Origin: Phytophthora sp. 'mugwort'
Taxonomy: Eukaryota > Oomycota > Peronosporomycetes > Peronosporales > Peronosporaceae
Direction: 5' to 3'
Assembly: GCA_033558025.1 (NCBI GenBank)
Contig: JAUCEF010000014.1
Location: 2,480,001 to 2,544,000, forward strand
DNA length: 64,000 nucleotides
Below are positions 22,774-33,376 of this stretch, in pieces (within the stretch, counting starts at the first letter, position 1; each line of letters begins with the position of its first letter). The position numbers and the translations under genes were made by a program. The notes beneath the pieces were generated by a model, which saw only the letters and a list, made by a program, of their open reading frames with translations, had not been told where the DNA came from and did no database searches.

Positions 22774-23395
22774 TTAAATTCCAGTACTCAATCTGAAGGG
22801 TAGATCGCTTGTTTTGTTGATCGATCGGAGATTATCTTGTGATTCCCAGGATAGATCGCCATATACAATCCAATTGACAAGATAATTGTATTTACCTGAT
22901 TGCTGTTTCTTATGGTCTATAATCTTCTCAACCTCGAATATTTGTTTATTCGTAATCTTTGCATTCGTTGTCGCGTCATTGACCAATTTCATATCATTTG
23001 GTGCCCTGTAGAGTGTATGTCCATTCTTAGATTAAATTTGAACACGATAGCCATCGATGCCAACTATTTCATATATACCCTTGCTCCATCTCGCCGATTC
23101 CTTTTCAAATTGCGTCTTCTTCAAACGATATAACACAGAAGCTCCAATTTAAGCCGATTCTCAAGATTATCCATAGCGTTGTTGCTATGATCTAATTCAG
23201 ATTCAATAACCTGTCCAGATGCTTCATTCGTTGTAATTTTGATAGAAGTGTGCTTTGTATTGTTATAGCTGTCGATGACATCGCTTAGTAGCTTGCGCAT
23301 TAGTGGTTGCTTCATCAATTTCGACTTAAGCGTACGGTTAAATCGTTCAACCTTGCCCATCATTCCGTGATCACCCGGTTCGTTGTTGTAGTGAG
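22774..23395 (-). pseudogene. Polinton integrase, C-terminal half with chromodomain (copy A)
   Basis: The minus strand from about 23395 down reads GKVERFNRTLKSKLMKQPL, which holds the third catalytic acid (Glu). Then come a DVIDSYNNTKHTSIK block and, in the next frame (22774-22992), a chromodomain (EVEKIIDHKKQQSGKYNYLV, then WESQDNL). Chromodomain-bearing integrases are typical of Polintons and chromoviral gypsy elements. The N-terminal catalytic part lies next to it but on the opposite strand (see 23401-23826). The frame is broken near 23130. Confidence 0.8.
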
Positions 23396-23400
23396 TGGTG

Positions 23401-23826
23401 GACGAGCTACTATTTAGGCTCTATCATGATCCTAAAACAGGGTATATTGGCAGCAACGCTCTGTATCAGAAGGCTAAAACAATTGAAAAATCTATTCGTC
23501 TAAAGGATGTTAAGGTGTGGTATGCCAAGCAGACTGATATCTAACGCTACAACGGCAAAGCAACTCGATTTGATGGTTTTAAGATTGCTTCAAGCAAACC
23601 CAATAGTTGGCAGACAGATTGAGCATTTTGGAAAGGAAAGACTATTCTAACGGATATCAATAACAACACCAGAATTGGATTTGCTAAGATATTAGCGGAC
23701 AAGCGTTGGCAAAGTGTCTCTAAGGGTATTAAATCTCTTGAATCACTTAAAGTTGATATTTTAACTACCGACAATGGCTCTGAGTTCATGAATACGTATG
23801 CCCAAGCCTATTTCAAAAGCAAATCC
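23401..23826 (+). pseudogene. Polinton integrase core, inverted segment (copy A)
   Basis: This plus-strand segment encodes the N-terminal part and core of the same integrase: GYIGSNALYQKAKTIEKSI, then RIGFAKILADKRWQ and LTTDNGSEFMN with the second catalytic Asp. Two in-frame stops are present. In copy B the same sequence is on the minus strand, continuous with the C-terminal half. So in copy A exactly this block is flipped. Confidence 0.78.
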
Positions 23827-23939
23827 AAAGACAAGCGGAAAAATAGACTGTGCTTTTTTTGTGGATCACAAATTCAACGACGAGTAAAATCAAAGCTTAA
23901 GCATCGACGCTGGCTTATCGATCAACAAGCTTAAAGATC

Positions 23940-24618
23940 AGCTAAATTGATTACTTCATTAAAGTTATATCGTAGTTGACTTTTCACGCTGTCTACAAGT
24001 AAGATTTGACCTTTGCTTCGTGATATTGCTTTATTATAGGCAATCATTATTTTTTTGCGTCTATGCCATTCATATTGAAATCACGGACAATCATTTGCAA
24101 GTCCCTTTTACTATTTGCTCGTAGAATAGCAACAATTTACTGTTCAATCGTATCATATTACTAGTTGAAAACTAGCTGTGGCTTAGGAATATGGTACTCA
24201 ACTTGAAGTGTCTTCCACGAGTATAATAGTGGGAAAAGATATTCTTCTGGAGTAGGTTATCGTACTGTAATCGTCTATGATAACAAGCTCAGGTTTATTT
24301 GAACTTAGTGGTGTACGACGCACTTAATCAACGCTCGGAGGCGTATCTGGATCAGTGAAATATAATGAAATTTTCAAGCTTGTCGCGAAGGTACTCATAC
24401 AGTTCTTGGTGGGGATTGCGAGCAATAATCATTAAATGGGTGAATACGTGGGGTGCATGTTTGAGAATGAAAAAGCATAGGTTGTTTTTTCCACTGAAAG
24501 AGGGTCCAAGGACAATCATTTTAGATAGCTTTTTAATGTCAAGCGAAGTGATATCGCCCATACGAGCTGTCGTGTAGTTCTTACCCAATGAAGCAGCGAA
24601 ATCTGGAATAGCGTTCAT
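23940..24618 (-). pseudogene. FtsK/HerA-type DNA-packaging ATPase (copy A)
   Basis: It starts at ATG 24618. Residues 34-43 carry a Walker A-like GPSFSGKNNL (usual form GPSxSGKTxL). After a frame change, PELVIIDDYS (about 24263-24292) is the Walker B motif. Then come a GRHFKLSTIFLSHSYF block (about 24165-24220) and a C-terminal region with LRANSKRDLQMIVRDFNM. The length of about 225 residues suits Polinton/adenovirus-like packaging ATPases, which pump DNA into capsids. The threonine that coordinates magnesium has become asparagine, and several frameshifts confirm decay. Copy B lacks this gene entirely. Confidence 0.75.
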
Positions 24619-24668
24619 GGTCGTGTCTCTTAATCGCTGGATCTATATATATTGAGATAAAACAAACA

Positions 24669-24827
24669 TGAGTTCTGTTTTCTCATATCCTCAACTAATA
24701 TTCATATCACCGATCGACAATCCTGCATTCTATCTAACGTTGGATGCCAGCAGCTATCTGACCTATGAGTATACCCAGACGTGGTCTATAGAAACCAAAA
24801 ACAAATATGCAATGCGTTCCCCCTAAA
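24669..24827 (+). other. short plus-strand ORF between ATPase and polymerase
   Basis: 53 residues starting MSSVFSYPQLIFISPIDNPA, intact and on the strand opposite its neighbours. It has no recognisable domain and could be the N-terminal stub of a lost viral gene. Confidence 0.3.
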
Positions 24828-24889
24828 TATCGACGGAATTGTAGAAATACCATCATCTAAAACCTCACGCGTGTCGTACCAATAGTTAA

Positions 24890-27800
24890 GGGCAGTCTTT
24901 ATTGACTGTATGTAATGATTGGTTTAGTCTCTTTACTAATGCGGAAACCCTTGTTAGTTCTTCTGAGAGTTACACGATCGCGAACAACAGACTCGAAGTT
25001 CTCAGGCGATAGTATCATTGTTCTTGTTCTTTTGAATACCCTTTGCGGACAGCTTGAAATATTCGACTTTCCCATTAACAAGTCTTTCATAATCTTTCTT
25101 GACTTTGTGTTCTTCATCTGGGATATAGCAAATGTAGTTCTTGCTGGATAGTGCTACAATCGCATCACCTCGCCACTCTTCCTTGAATAGACCAGGAGTG
25201 AATGTATCATAGATGGACACTTCCTTGTTATAGTCTCGCGGAAACCATTCATACTTGTGTTGCTTGAAGTGGTCTTGAAGCTCAGGCTTGATACATTCGC
25301 GGAAAGGATTATCACAGCTGAAAGCGATATACGCTGGGTCGGTGTCCATCTCCTGATATTGAAAATTGCTGCGATCGAAGTAGCAAAAACGATGCAATCG
25401 TAATAGAATTGGAGCATTCGCAGCTTAGCAAGCTCATAGATGGCAATCGATTGATGAATCGGATTCTTAATCTTGATGAGGCGCTTCTTCATGGTAATCT
25501 CACATGAACCATTTAGCTCCTCCAACGAATGAAACATGAAAGGTTCGATCGTTTCCTCAATAGCTGTCTCTTCAGACTCATATTTAATCATCTTATGTTT
25601 GCTCATATCCATGCCGGAACGACCAAACGCAGAGTTGCCAACGAGCTTCATCATCATTCCAACCATTTCCTTGTTCTCATCGGCATTACCGTCGCGTCGT
25701 GCTTGAGATACCTTTTCCATGATGGCTTAAATTCTTTGTGAGCACTCGCCTTGATGAAGATGTAGGTCTTAGTAATTTCCATCCCATGCGAGAGGTACCA
25801 CTTAAGGTGTGGAGCAGAGATAAGAATCTTTTCACCAAAGTAGCTACCGATAAGCTTGCGAGCGGGCTTCACAGCATTTTTACCGCGTGTCTGGTTGTAC
25901 TCATACATATGTGAGCCAATGATCTTCTCATCAGTACAATCAATTTCATTTTTTTTGAAAATAGGAGTCATTTCGCTAAAGTACTCTTCAAGTGGCCTGG
26001 AGTTCGAATGTCGCATTCAAGAAAACCAAAGATCTTGTCATTGACTATGTCATCAATACCATTATATGATTCAATTGTAGTCAAACGACCGCAAGGCAAA
26101 TCATTACCCAGAGACCAGAGATAGATAGCATTAGCGTCATACCCAATGACTTCTTTCACAAGCTTGTCGCCGCGAATAAGAGTTTCATTGCGTTTGGCGT
26201 AGCGGTTAAAGATAATCGACGGCCCGCCGGAAATATTGTCCTTCATTCTGCGGTAGATCTCTTTATCCGCTAAATCAATTGAATATACTAACTGATCGGA
26301 GTTGAAATCATAAAGTTTCTTTTTTCGAAATCCACCGATGGACATATCTTTACGATCCACATTGCACTCGATGCAGCTAATCATAATGTTGCATTGATAT
26401 GACCTTTGGAGTTATTAATTCTATTAGGACGCGGTTTCAGCAGTTAGAGGACAATAGCATAAAGCGCAAAGATACTTCTGCCTATCTAATAATGTATTTA
26501 GATGACCAATCGTCATATCATATTGACGTTTCGCTTCAGCGTCTTGAGCCTTGTACCTCTTCATTCGTTTCTCAGGAAATCCAAATCTGGAGCGACTATT
26601 CTCGGTTGCTTCCTGAGGTTTTCGTGGCATGACTGATACATGACTTTTCCGAGAGCCCCGGAAGCGAGACACCATCAGTGAACGTGTCGAGATCAAAACG
26701 CTTAAACAATTCTCGCTGAGATTGGATAGCTTTGATGAATGGCACAACATCCAGATCAGCGGATCCTTAATACTCTTCATCTCATAGTACTCCCAAACGA
26801 ACTTGACGCGTTCATAGTCTTCGTTAGTAGCGATTGTCCCGCGAAGATCGCTGTTGAAAGCCTTCTTAGGTGGGATTTTAGTCTCGTTAAGTACATTAAA
26901 TGAAGTTATGTACTCATAAGGAAATATCTCCTTAGCAAGGCCACAAGTGCATTTGCTCTTGTCATCACACTTGCACCCACCGAGGTAAGTAGTGAGATAA
27001 CTTTCCAGAGATGTACCTTGTGGGACATAATTCATAATATCAAGCATCTTGAAGTCGTCAGTTGCGATGCACCCATAACTGGGATTGTTGATAACGGATT
27101 TGATGTTGTCGGTCCCGATTACTGAGAATAGATCTTTCTCAATTAGATTGACGTCATAGCTTCCAGAGTTGAATCCAAGAACAGGTACTTGATCAAGGAT
27201 ACGTTTGATTTTATTGTATGATATCAAAGGTTTTGATATAAGCATGCGCATCGGAGAATGATTGGTACTCTTCTTCCTTGATTTCATCATCAATAGATGA
27301 GAGTGTACCCTTCTCCTCCTCATGCATTAAAATGCTTCTGATTATGATCTCGTACTTCGACACATTGTATCGCTGAATGATCTTAGCTGTGTTGCTAATA
27401 TACTCGAACATATCCTTTAGCAATGCACGCGGATCGTTACTAATGAAACATTCAACACGATTAGTTAAGCTACCTGATATCAAAACGCTAACGTGGATGT
27501 GCTCATTTACATAGAGAGTTCTTTCTCCGTGGCTAATCTATGTTGGCTTGAGAAGGATTCAAATCATAGACAATGAAATGATCGAGGTAATCATCCACAT
27601 ACTTTAGCGAGTATCGTTGGAGCAACTTCTATCATATTCTCAGGAGGAAATTAGATGCTTGGTAGCTTTGGGAACGACACAATATTGACTTCATCGCATC
27701 TGTTCTTAGAGTGGTTTCGTAACTTTTCACTCGTCTTGAAGATCATATTTTACCTTTCTGACACTCATACTTGCTCTGAAACATTTCCATGTACTTGATG

Positions 27801-28279
27801 TAGAGAGCATGATTCTCACACGATAGGATGTTGATTCGGTCATAGCTCTTCTCTGAGGAACGAATGAACTCAACATTTCCGGTTTCCACATTCTTCGTAT
27901 ATACGTTGATATTGAGCTGGAAGCATTCCTCGAGCTCATCGAATTGCCAAATGTCAATTGGCTTTAAGTTGCGAAAAAGACTTAGCGTGTCGCTAATACT
28001 TTTGTATGAACAATTCCGCTTGACGGTATCCTCTAGAAGGGATTGAATCTTGCGAGGATCTTTATCGCGATTGGAATGAAAAGCAATGCAATGGAAAACG
28101 CATTTATTGTTTATCTTCGGAAAGTTGATAACATGCTTGTTATTGAGTATGACTTTAGGGATAACAGCTTCGCTATCACCGAGAACGTGGTTGCGAAAGT
28201 AGATTAATAGCTTGAACCCAATGACACCCAAGCGTGTGTATCTAGATAAGGGGTACGGGAGCTTGTTTGCTAACTCCAT
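24890..28279 (-). pseudogene. protein-primed DNA polymerase B (copy A)
   Basis: It starts at ATG 28279. The N-terminal region has the NNKCVFHCIAFH and FQLNINVYTK pattern of Polinton polymerases. The exonuclease domain shows GFNSGSYDVNLIEK (about 27120-27180) and a Cys-rich insert CKCDDKSKCTCG. The palm shows GYDANAIYLWSLGNDLP (about 26100-26150), KLVGNSAFGRSG (about 25615-25650) and the catalytic motif C block, here DTDPAY (about 25331-25348). The usual sequence is DTDSxY and copy B has DTDSAY. At least six frame changes split it. Protein-primed PolB replicates linear genomes with terminal proteins, which agrees with the inverted terminal repeats seen in copy B. Confidence 0.85.
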
Positions 28280-28628
28280 TGTTTAATAGGAGTTAACACC
28301 TTCTTTCGGATATCACCCTTAGTATTAATCGCAATTGGAGAGTCGAAGACCATTGTGTTGCCAACATTTGGATACCAATAACGAACATCACTTTCATCGG
28401 CAATATTGATTAAGCCGTATCCAAGCGCAATGTTTACCTTACGCGATTTCCCCTGACTTTCAAGTACAAGTTCCAGCTTGTCATAAAAACGCTCCTGCTG
28501 GGATATTCTCATAGAGATGGGTCTCCATGTGGTGCCTTTATAGAATCGATACTTCGGGTCAGCCTTATAATCGGATGAAAGATGCTTGTTGAGATCTTCA
28601 ATCGATTTCTTGTACTGCTTGACAACTA
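28270..28628 (-). pseudogene. small Polinton gene upstream of polymerase (copy A, truncated)
   Basis: This is the same gene as 59441-59869 in copy B. It contains YDKLELVLESQGKSRKVNIA and GNTMVFDSPIAIN and ends just over the polymerase start. The N-terminus is cut at about 28628, where similarity to copy B stops and gypsy sequence begins. Function unknown. Confidence 0.6.
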
Positions 28629-28639
28629 GATTGCATCAT

Positions 28640-29813
28640 GTCAGCGAAGTCTTAAAAGAACTTAAAAGACTTCGCTCATGAAGCGAGGGTCTCGATCATG
28701 ACGAATCAGAACGGCGCGCCGAATCGTCGGTCGATGTACGCTTCGAACACTTCCGCTACCCTACGGACGTGTCAAACATGGTCTTCGCTATTACGAATCC
28801 CGCGAACGAGCACTGAAACAACAGGAGTACTGTGCTACCTCGGCGGGATTTGGGTAGAAGTATGACAAAATCCATCGCCACGATCTGAAAAGGCCGTTCC
28901 GCAAGATATTACAGGAGAATACCCGCGAAACTGGGGTCGCCTCTCGCTTGAGCTGCAGTCGGGGTGCGATTTGTTTCTCAATGTTTGCGTAAAAGCCAAG
29001 CCAGTAGTAGTCCATATTCACTCGATAGTATGTCCTGACTATTCTTGGTGGCCGCCTTCTAACGAGTCGCGACAGTTTTGTAGTACTTCAGGTATCATGT
29101 TTGTCGGGACTACCAGTCGCAAGTTACTGTCCTCGGCTTTTTCGTCCTGTTCCCGACGTCTCGGGCCTGGTATATAGCAACACTAACTTGTCAGCTAGCT
29201 TCCAAGCATTGCGAACGGCGTGTATCCCATTATCCTCGCTTCTCCATGCATTACTGCCTTCATGTTGGACCATCGTAACTCCTCATCCTGAGCTTTAGAT
29301 ATACTATGCCAACGTTCTTCTTGCACCACCACCGGATCCACATCATCCGTATAAGGTGTACTTCGTGGACCTTCGGTGGATGATTCGGTATGTGCCCTCT
29401 CGGGTCGGTTGATATACTTGCATTATCCTGTGGAGACGACAACCTTTCGCCAGCAAACCGAACGCGTTTAGTTCGTGGTTTGCTGATCACCATCAGGACT
29501 TCACTGCCATTCGCACGAAATCGGTTTCCCGGTTTGGCGTCACATGCGTACCCAGAAGTTGAACGAAGTTACCGAAGATTGGTTTCCCCTCGTCGGTGCT
29601 GCCAGTCGCAGGCTCGTAGAGAATTTCTGGTATCCTATTTAAGCTCGAGAGCTGTACCTTTCTGTTCTCACTCAAAATCACTATCGACACCTTCATTTCC
29701 AACGCTTGGACAGCCAAGAGCCTGCTGCAGCATTGTATACCCTCACCACATACAAATACTTCGTTGACCGAAGTCTCGCTATGAGTTTCTTTATGACGAT
29801 TCAGCAAAGCCAT
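28640..29813 (-). mobile_element. Ty3/gypsy pol fragment (integrase region)
   Basis: Minus-strand pieces include MDYYWLGFYANIEKQIAPRL (about 28960-29021), LRNGLFRSWRWILSYFYPN, and in other frames EAYIDRRFGAPF. These match the zinc-binding and core parts of a gypsy integrase. Upstream minus-strand frames (29260-29493 and 29493-29813) probably belong to the RNase H to integrase linker. It is badly frameshifted and sits against the broken right end of the endogenous virus. Confidence 0.62.
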
Positions 29814-30457
29814 CAGCTATTCTTTACGACATTCGGTCGCCCCTTGGGATTGTTTGATTGTGAGCCTCGAATCTCTGACGATTATCAAGTCAATAGCGCC
29901 TTGATTCAATGCCCTGCAACTCTGCGACCTCATTGGCTAAAATTGTTGTACTGCACGACCAACAAAAAATCAATGTGTCATTGTTTTGCGTCCGTCGTAT
30001 CTTTCTGTCCAAATCTGTTCCATCTCCCGCTGCAGGGCTAGGACTCCTAGTAGGAGGGTGACGCGCACAAAGTTACGGAGTTGATCGACGTGGATTTCTA
30101 AATGAGGTGCAGAATATTGAATTAGGACATAAAATCAATTTTGGCAAATATAGCTGGGACGTTCAAAATACAGCAGGTTCCAGACCAGAATCCGTGTATG
30201 ATTAAAAAAAATGAGCCCATCCAGATTTTAAATATTCATTTTGGACGATTGCTTAGGTGCAATGCAACGAAGCGACAAACACAATCAAATTAATTAAACG
30301 GCAAATTTTGATTATACAATTCCTTTAAACAATAATTGCATTCAAAACCAACTGTTCGTGCCGACAGTTCAGCTTTTCTCTCATTCATCTTTCTCTGCTT
30401 AGACTTCACAAGCGACAGCACCGGCTTCGGCTAGGAGCGCTGTCTGTTTCCACCAAC
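29814..30457. other. AT-rich, no gene seen
   Basis: Nothing recognisable. It separates the gypsy fragment from a tRNA-like sequence. Confidence 0.35.
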
Positions 30458-30535
30458 GCCCTCATAGCTCAACGAAAGAGTAGGTGGTTATGTCTCCAGG
30501 CCGCTGGTTTGAGTCCAACCCACCAGCTATGCAAA
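30458..30535 (+). repeat. possible tRNA-derived SINE head
   Basis: An A-box-like TAGCTCAACGA (30465-30475) and a B-box-like GGTTTGAGTCC (30506-30516) are spaced as in a tRNA, but the acceptor and anticodon stems do not pair well. That suggests a tRNA-derived SINE rather than a tRNA gene. Oomycete SINEs of tRNA origin are known. The tail and 3' end were not identified. Confidence 0.4.
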
Positions 30536-30589
30536 GCTTAGTCGTTCCCCAAATTCTAAACACAGTACCAATGATATATTAGCCGCACA

Positions 30590-31290
30590 CGAGCCAGTGC
30601 GGGTCGAGGCGACGAAGTGTTTGCACGGAATACCATACTGATCAAACACCGTGCACGAGCACGTGCGAGCATGGATATCTACTGCTCGCCTCTGAATGGG
30701 TCAGCCATGAGTGTCATATACGTACACGCGTCGGCTATCACTCGGCGCGACGGTACAGAAGGCTGCTGCTTTAGTAGCCTCATCGAGTTTGTCTCGCGCG
30801 TATCTAGTCAGGCCGTGACCTTCATCTAACCAACGCGGCGCCTCCTCTTCCCGTCTATTGTATGCCTCGAGCATGGATTTCCCCATATAGTGCTGGAAAA
30901 AATTAGAACGGTAGCATTCTTCGGGGCTCGGTAGCAGCAGCATTTTGAGACTCAACCAAAACGAAGTTTGTAGATCGCCATTCATAGAGACGAGAGGAAC
31001 GCAATGCAGTGAAAAGCACCCAGTGCGTTGGGTCGATCCCTCTTATATACGTCGGAGTCTCCTCGTGCCTAAGCGCCAAAGTCTTCAGCACTCAATCATA
31101 CTCGTCTTCGCTCCTCGCGGCCTGGATGCGATTCAGAATTATATTTTTCATATCGATAGGACATTTTCCTTTGAACTTGTCTTGAATATTTTGGTAAATA
31201 TGACGAGTACAATAGCGAAGTCTAGTAACGCTCAGCCTCTCAAAAGCAGCCATGATAGCGATCGAAAAACAATACAATATATTCTTCATT
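30590..31290 (-). mobile_element. MULE transposase C-terminal fragment with SWIM finger
   Basis: Reading right to left: RYCTRHIYQNIQDKFKGKC, then ARSEDEYD, YIRGIDPTHWVLFTALR, YEWRSTNF, a helical stretch, and a SWIM zinc finger (CSCTVFDQYGIPCKH, about 30630-30675). This is the order of a Mutator-like transposase after its DDE core. The N-terminal half is absent. Several frameshifts. Confidence 0.7.
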
Positions 31291-31424
31291 GTATTATCGG
31301 AATAACATATTATTGAGAAATCACCCGATCCGTAAAATATCTAATTTGACCAGTAATAATAATATTTATCTCCAACATTGCTCTATTAGAGGAGCCAACA
31401 TTGGTTGGTTCTCGGTGGCCCCAA

Positions 31425-32970
31425 AGCTCAAGCAGTCCCGATACTTGAGGGCCTCTACATCATTCACGAACTTGCAACCGATCAGCGACCTGTCCTCCAA
31501 GGCTCTCCGCAACTTTTTCTTCGCTGCCTGCGGCGACGGCGCCTTCAAGTGCAAGAACTGCGACATCACGCGCAAGCAGACCATACGCACAAGTTATTCG
31601 AACCTAATGAGCCATCTCGTTGCCAAGCACCCGGACCATGCTGAGATCTTCGCTGCTAATCAGCACCCACTCCCCGGCACGCTTGCGCAACACGGCTTCG
31701 TCGACGAAAAGACGATGGAGATCGACAAGTGGATGGAGTGGGTTGTCATGCGCAACCACGCTCTTGCTGAGGTCGACAATCCACTTACCCGATCGATGTC
31801 GCGTCTCCAATCGATCTCATCGAAGACCCTGCTGCGCTATATCGCCCATGTGTCAAGAAACGTCGGCACCAAGCTTGCTAGTCGCATGGGGGACTCCTTT
31901 CGGGTCATGTTCGACGGATAGACGGACCGATGCACTTTGTGGCGATCTACGCAGTGTATGCCAAGAACGAAGAGCGTGAACAACCACTCTTGGCAATCTC
32001 GCCAGCCGAGGAACGGCCAGACCGCGGACGCTCATATCGAGATGATAGTGAATGTGCTCGGGGTATACCACAAGCGACTTGACATGGTCCAGTTTTGTGT
32101 GGGCGACAACTGCGTCACGAACCAAGCGATTGCGACTCGTCTGTCGGTGCCCCTTGTCGGATGTGTGAGCCATCGCTTTAACCTCGCCGTGGCTTCATCG
32201 CCGAACATAAGGACATCGTGGAAGAGGTTCAAGCTCTCTGCGTTCAGCTTCGCACGCCCAACAATCACGCCCAGCTTATGAAGCATACCAAGCTAAAGGC
32301 GAAGAAGGCAACCTCACACGCTGGTCGTCTACGTACAAGATGCTCGCTCGATACCTTGAGATCCGGGATGCTGCAAAGATGGTCTCCAGTGTAGAGGATC
32401 TGGTTCCTCGCCCAAGCACCCACCGGAAATTGTTCAGCTCACCAGCCAGTTAAAAGAACTCGACAGCGTGTGCGTCCAGCTGCAGAGCGAGCAATGCTCG
32501 TTGGCGGATGTGCGCGTACTCTTCGACGCCGTGATGGCCAAGTATCCGTCGACGGAGGCGTACTTGAAGTCGGACGCACGCCTCGTCCACTCACCAGAGT
32601 TTGAGAATGCGGTTGTCAAGCTCCTTCGTGACCAGCGTCGTTCAGCCGCCGACGAGCGAGCAAAAAGTCGGTTCGAGCTACCAGCGGTACAGTCGACAAC
32701 GACGAAGCGTGCCAAGGAGAACTTAGCTGGTTTCGCTCTCCGCCAAGCGAAGCGTCCGTGCATGGCCACTACGGTTACGTACCAAGACACTGTGTGTTTA
32801 ATTCTCCCGACCAGCAACCGGGTTGAGCGCCTTTCTCCCAGTGCAAGCTGGTGATGACGTCACAGCGCGGTCGTCTTCTTCCGGCTCATGTCGAGATGAT
32901 TGTGTTTCTTCGTGCCTACCGTGCTCTCTGGAGATACAACTCGCTTGCTAACTGTGAGAGTGAGGTCGCA
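31425..32970 (+). mobile_element. hAT-like transposase relic (copy 2, different subfamily)
   Basis: A BED finger lies at about 31530-31640 (CKNCDITRKQTIRTSY, then HLVAKHP). It is followed by helical sequence to FRVMFDG, where a TAG at 31919-31921 replaces the conserved Trp codon. Downstream pieces include [15 protein letters not shown] and [18 protein letters not shown] (about 32080-32200). A region with SPEFENAVVKLL (32595-32630) follows, then a C-terminal dimerisation remnant with EMIVFLRAYRALW (about 32890-32935). The BED domain and lengths differ from copies 1 and 3. Confidence 0.7.
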
Positions 32971-33376
32971 GAGCACCACAACTAGAGCACAAGTAACACA
33001 TAGCTAGCAAACCGAATGGTAAATCACCTGATTCATATAGTTAATAAAAGACTGCCCCTCTCCTCCACAGTCATGATTCACCCCTCAGCTTTCCCTCGGG
33101 TAATAAATTCCAAGCACAACGCCTACGATCCATCATGGACCCAACACGCGGTAGCTAACCCGTGTCGTTGGATTATCTCTTACTAATCTTAAAAGCGATG
33201 ATTTGTGTAAGTGTTTCACTTGGGACACACATCGATACCCACCGCAGTCACGATAATATTCAAAAATTACATATCGGTACAACGGGATATTATTACGGAT
33301 ATTACTGAATAATTATTATTGCGACATCGGGTATTGCCCTTATTATTATTGCTTTGATGAGCATCCCAATCAATTT
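32971..33376. other. AT-rich spacer
   Basis: TAT/TTA-rich DNA with short ATTATT runs (33270-33355). No gene. It probably contains ends of the neighbouring hAT and MULE elements. Confidence 0.35.

Larger units (their letters stand above)
17340..28628. mobile_element. Polinton/Maverick-like endogenous virus, copy A
   Basis: An approximately 11.3-kb block carries, on the minus strand from right to left, a small conserved gene, protein-primed DNA polymerase B, a packaging ATPase, an integrase with chromodomain (its core inverted) and at least four unnamed viral-type genes. On the plus strand at the left it carries an S74 fibre gene. From about 24890 to 28628 it is a close relative of copy B (56520-59830; stretches look about 95% identical by eye). 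The right end is cut at about 28628, where gypsy DNA begins. No terminal repeats remain. Every long gene has frameshifts. Confidence 0.8.

Noticed and set aside
17340..28628. Nucleocytoplasmic giant-virus insertion
   Set aside because: The polymerase is the protein-primed Polinton type and a retroviral-type integrase is present. No giant-virus hallmark genes such as a D5-type primase or large RNA polymerase subunits were found.
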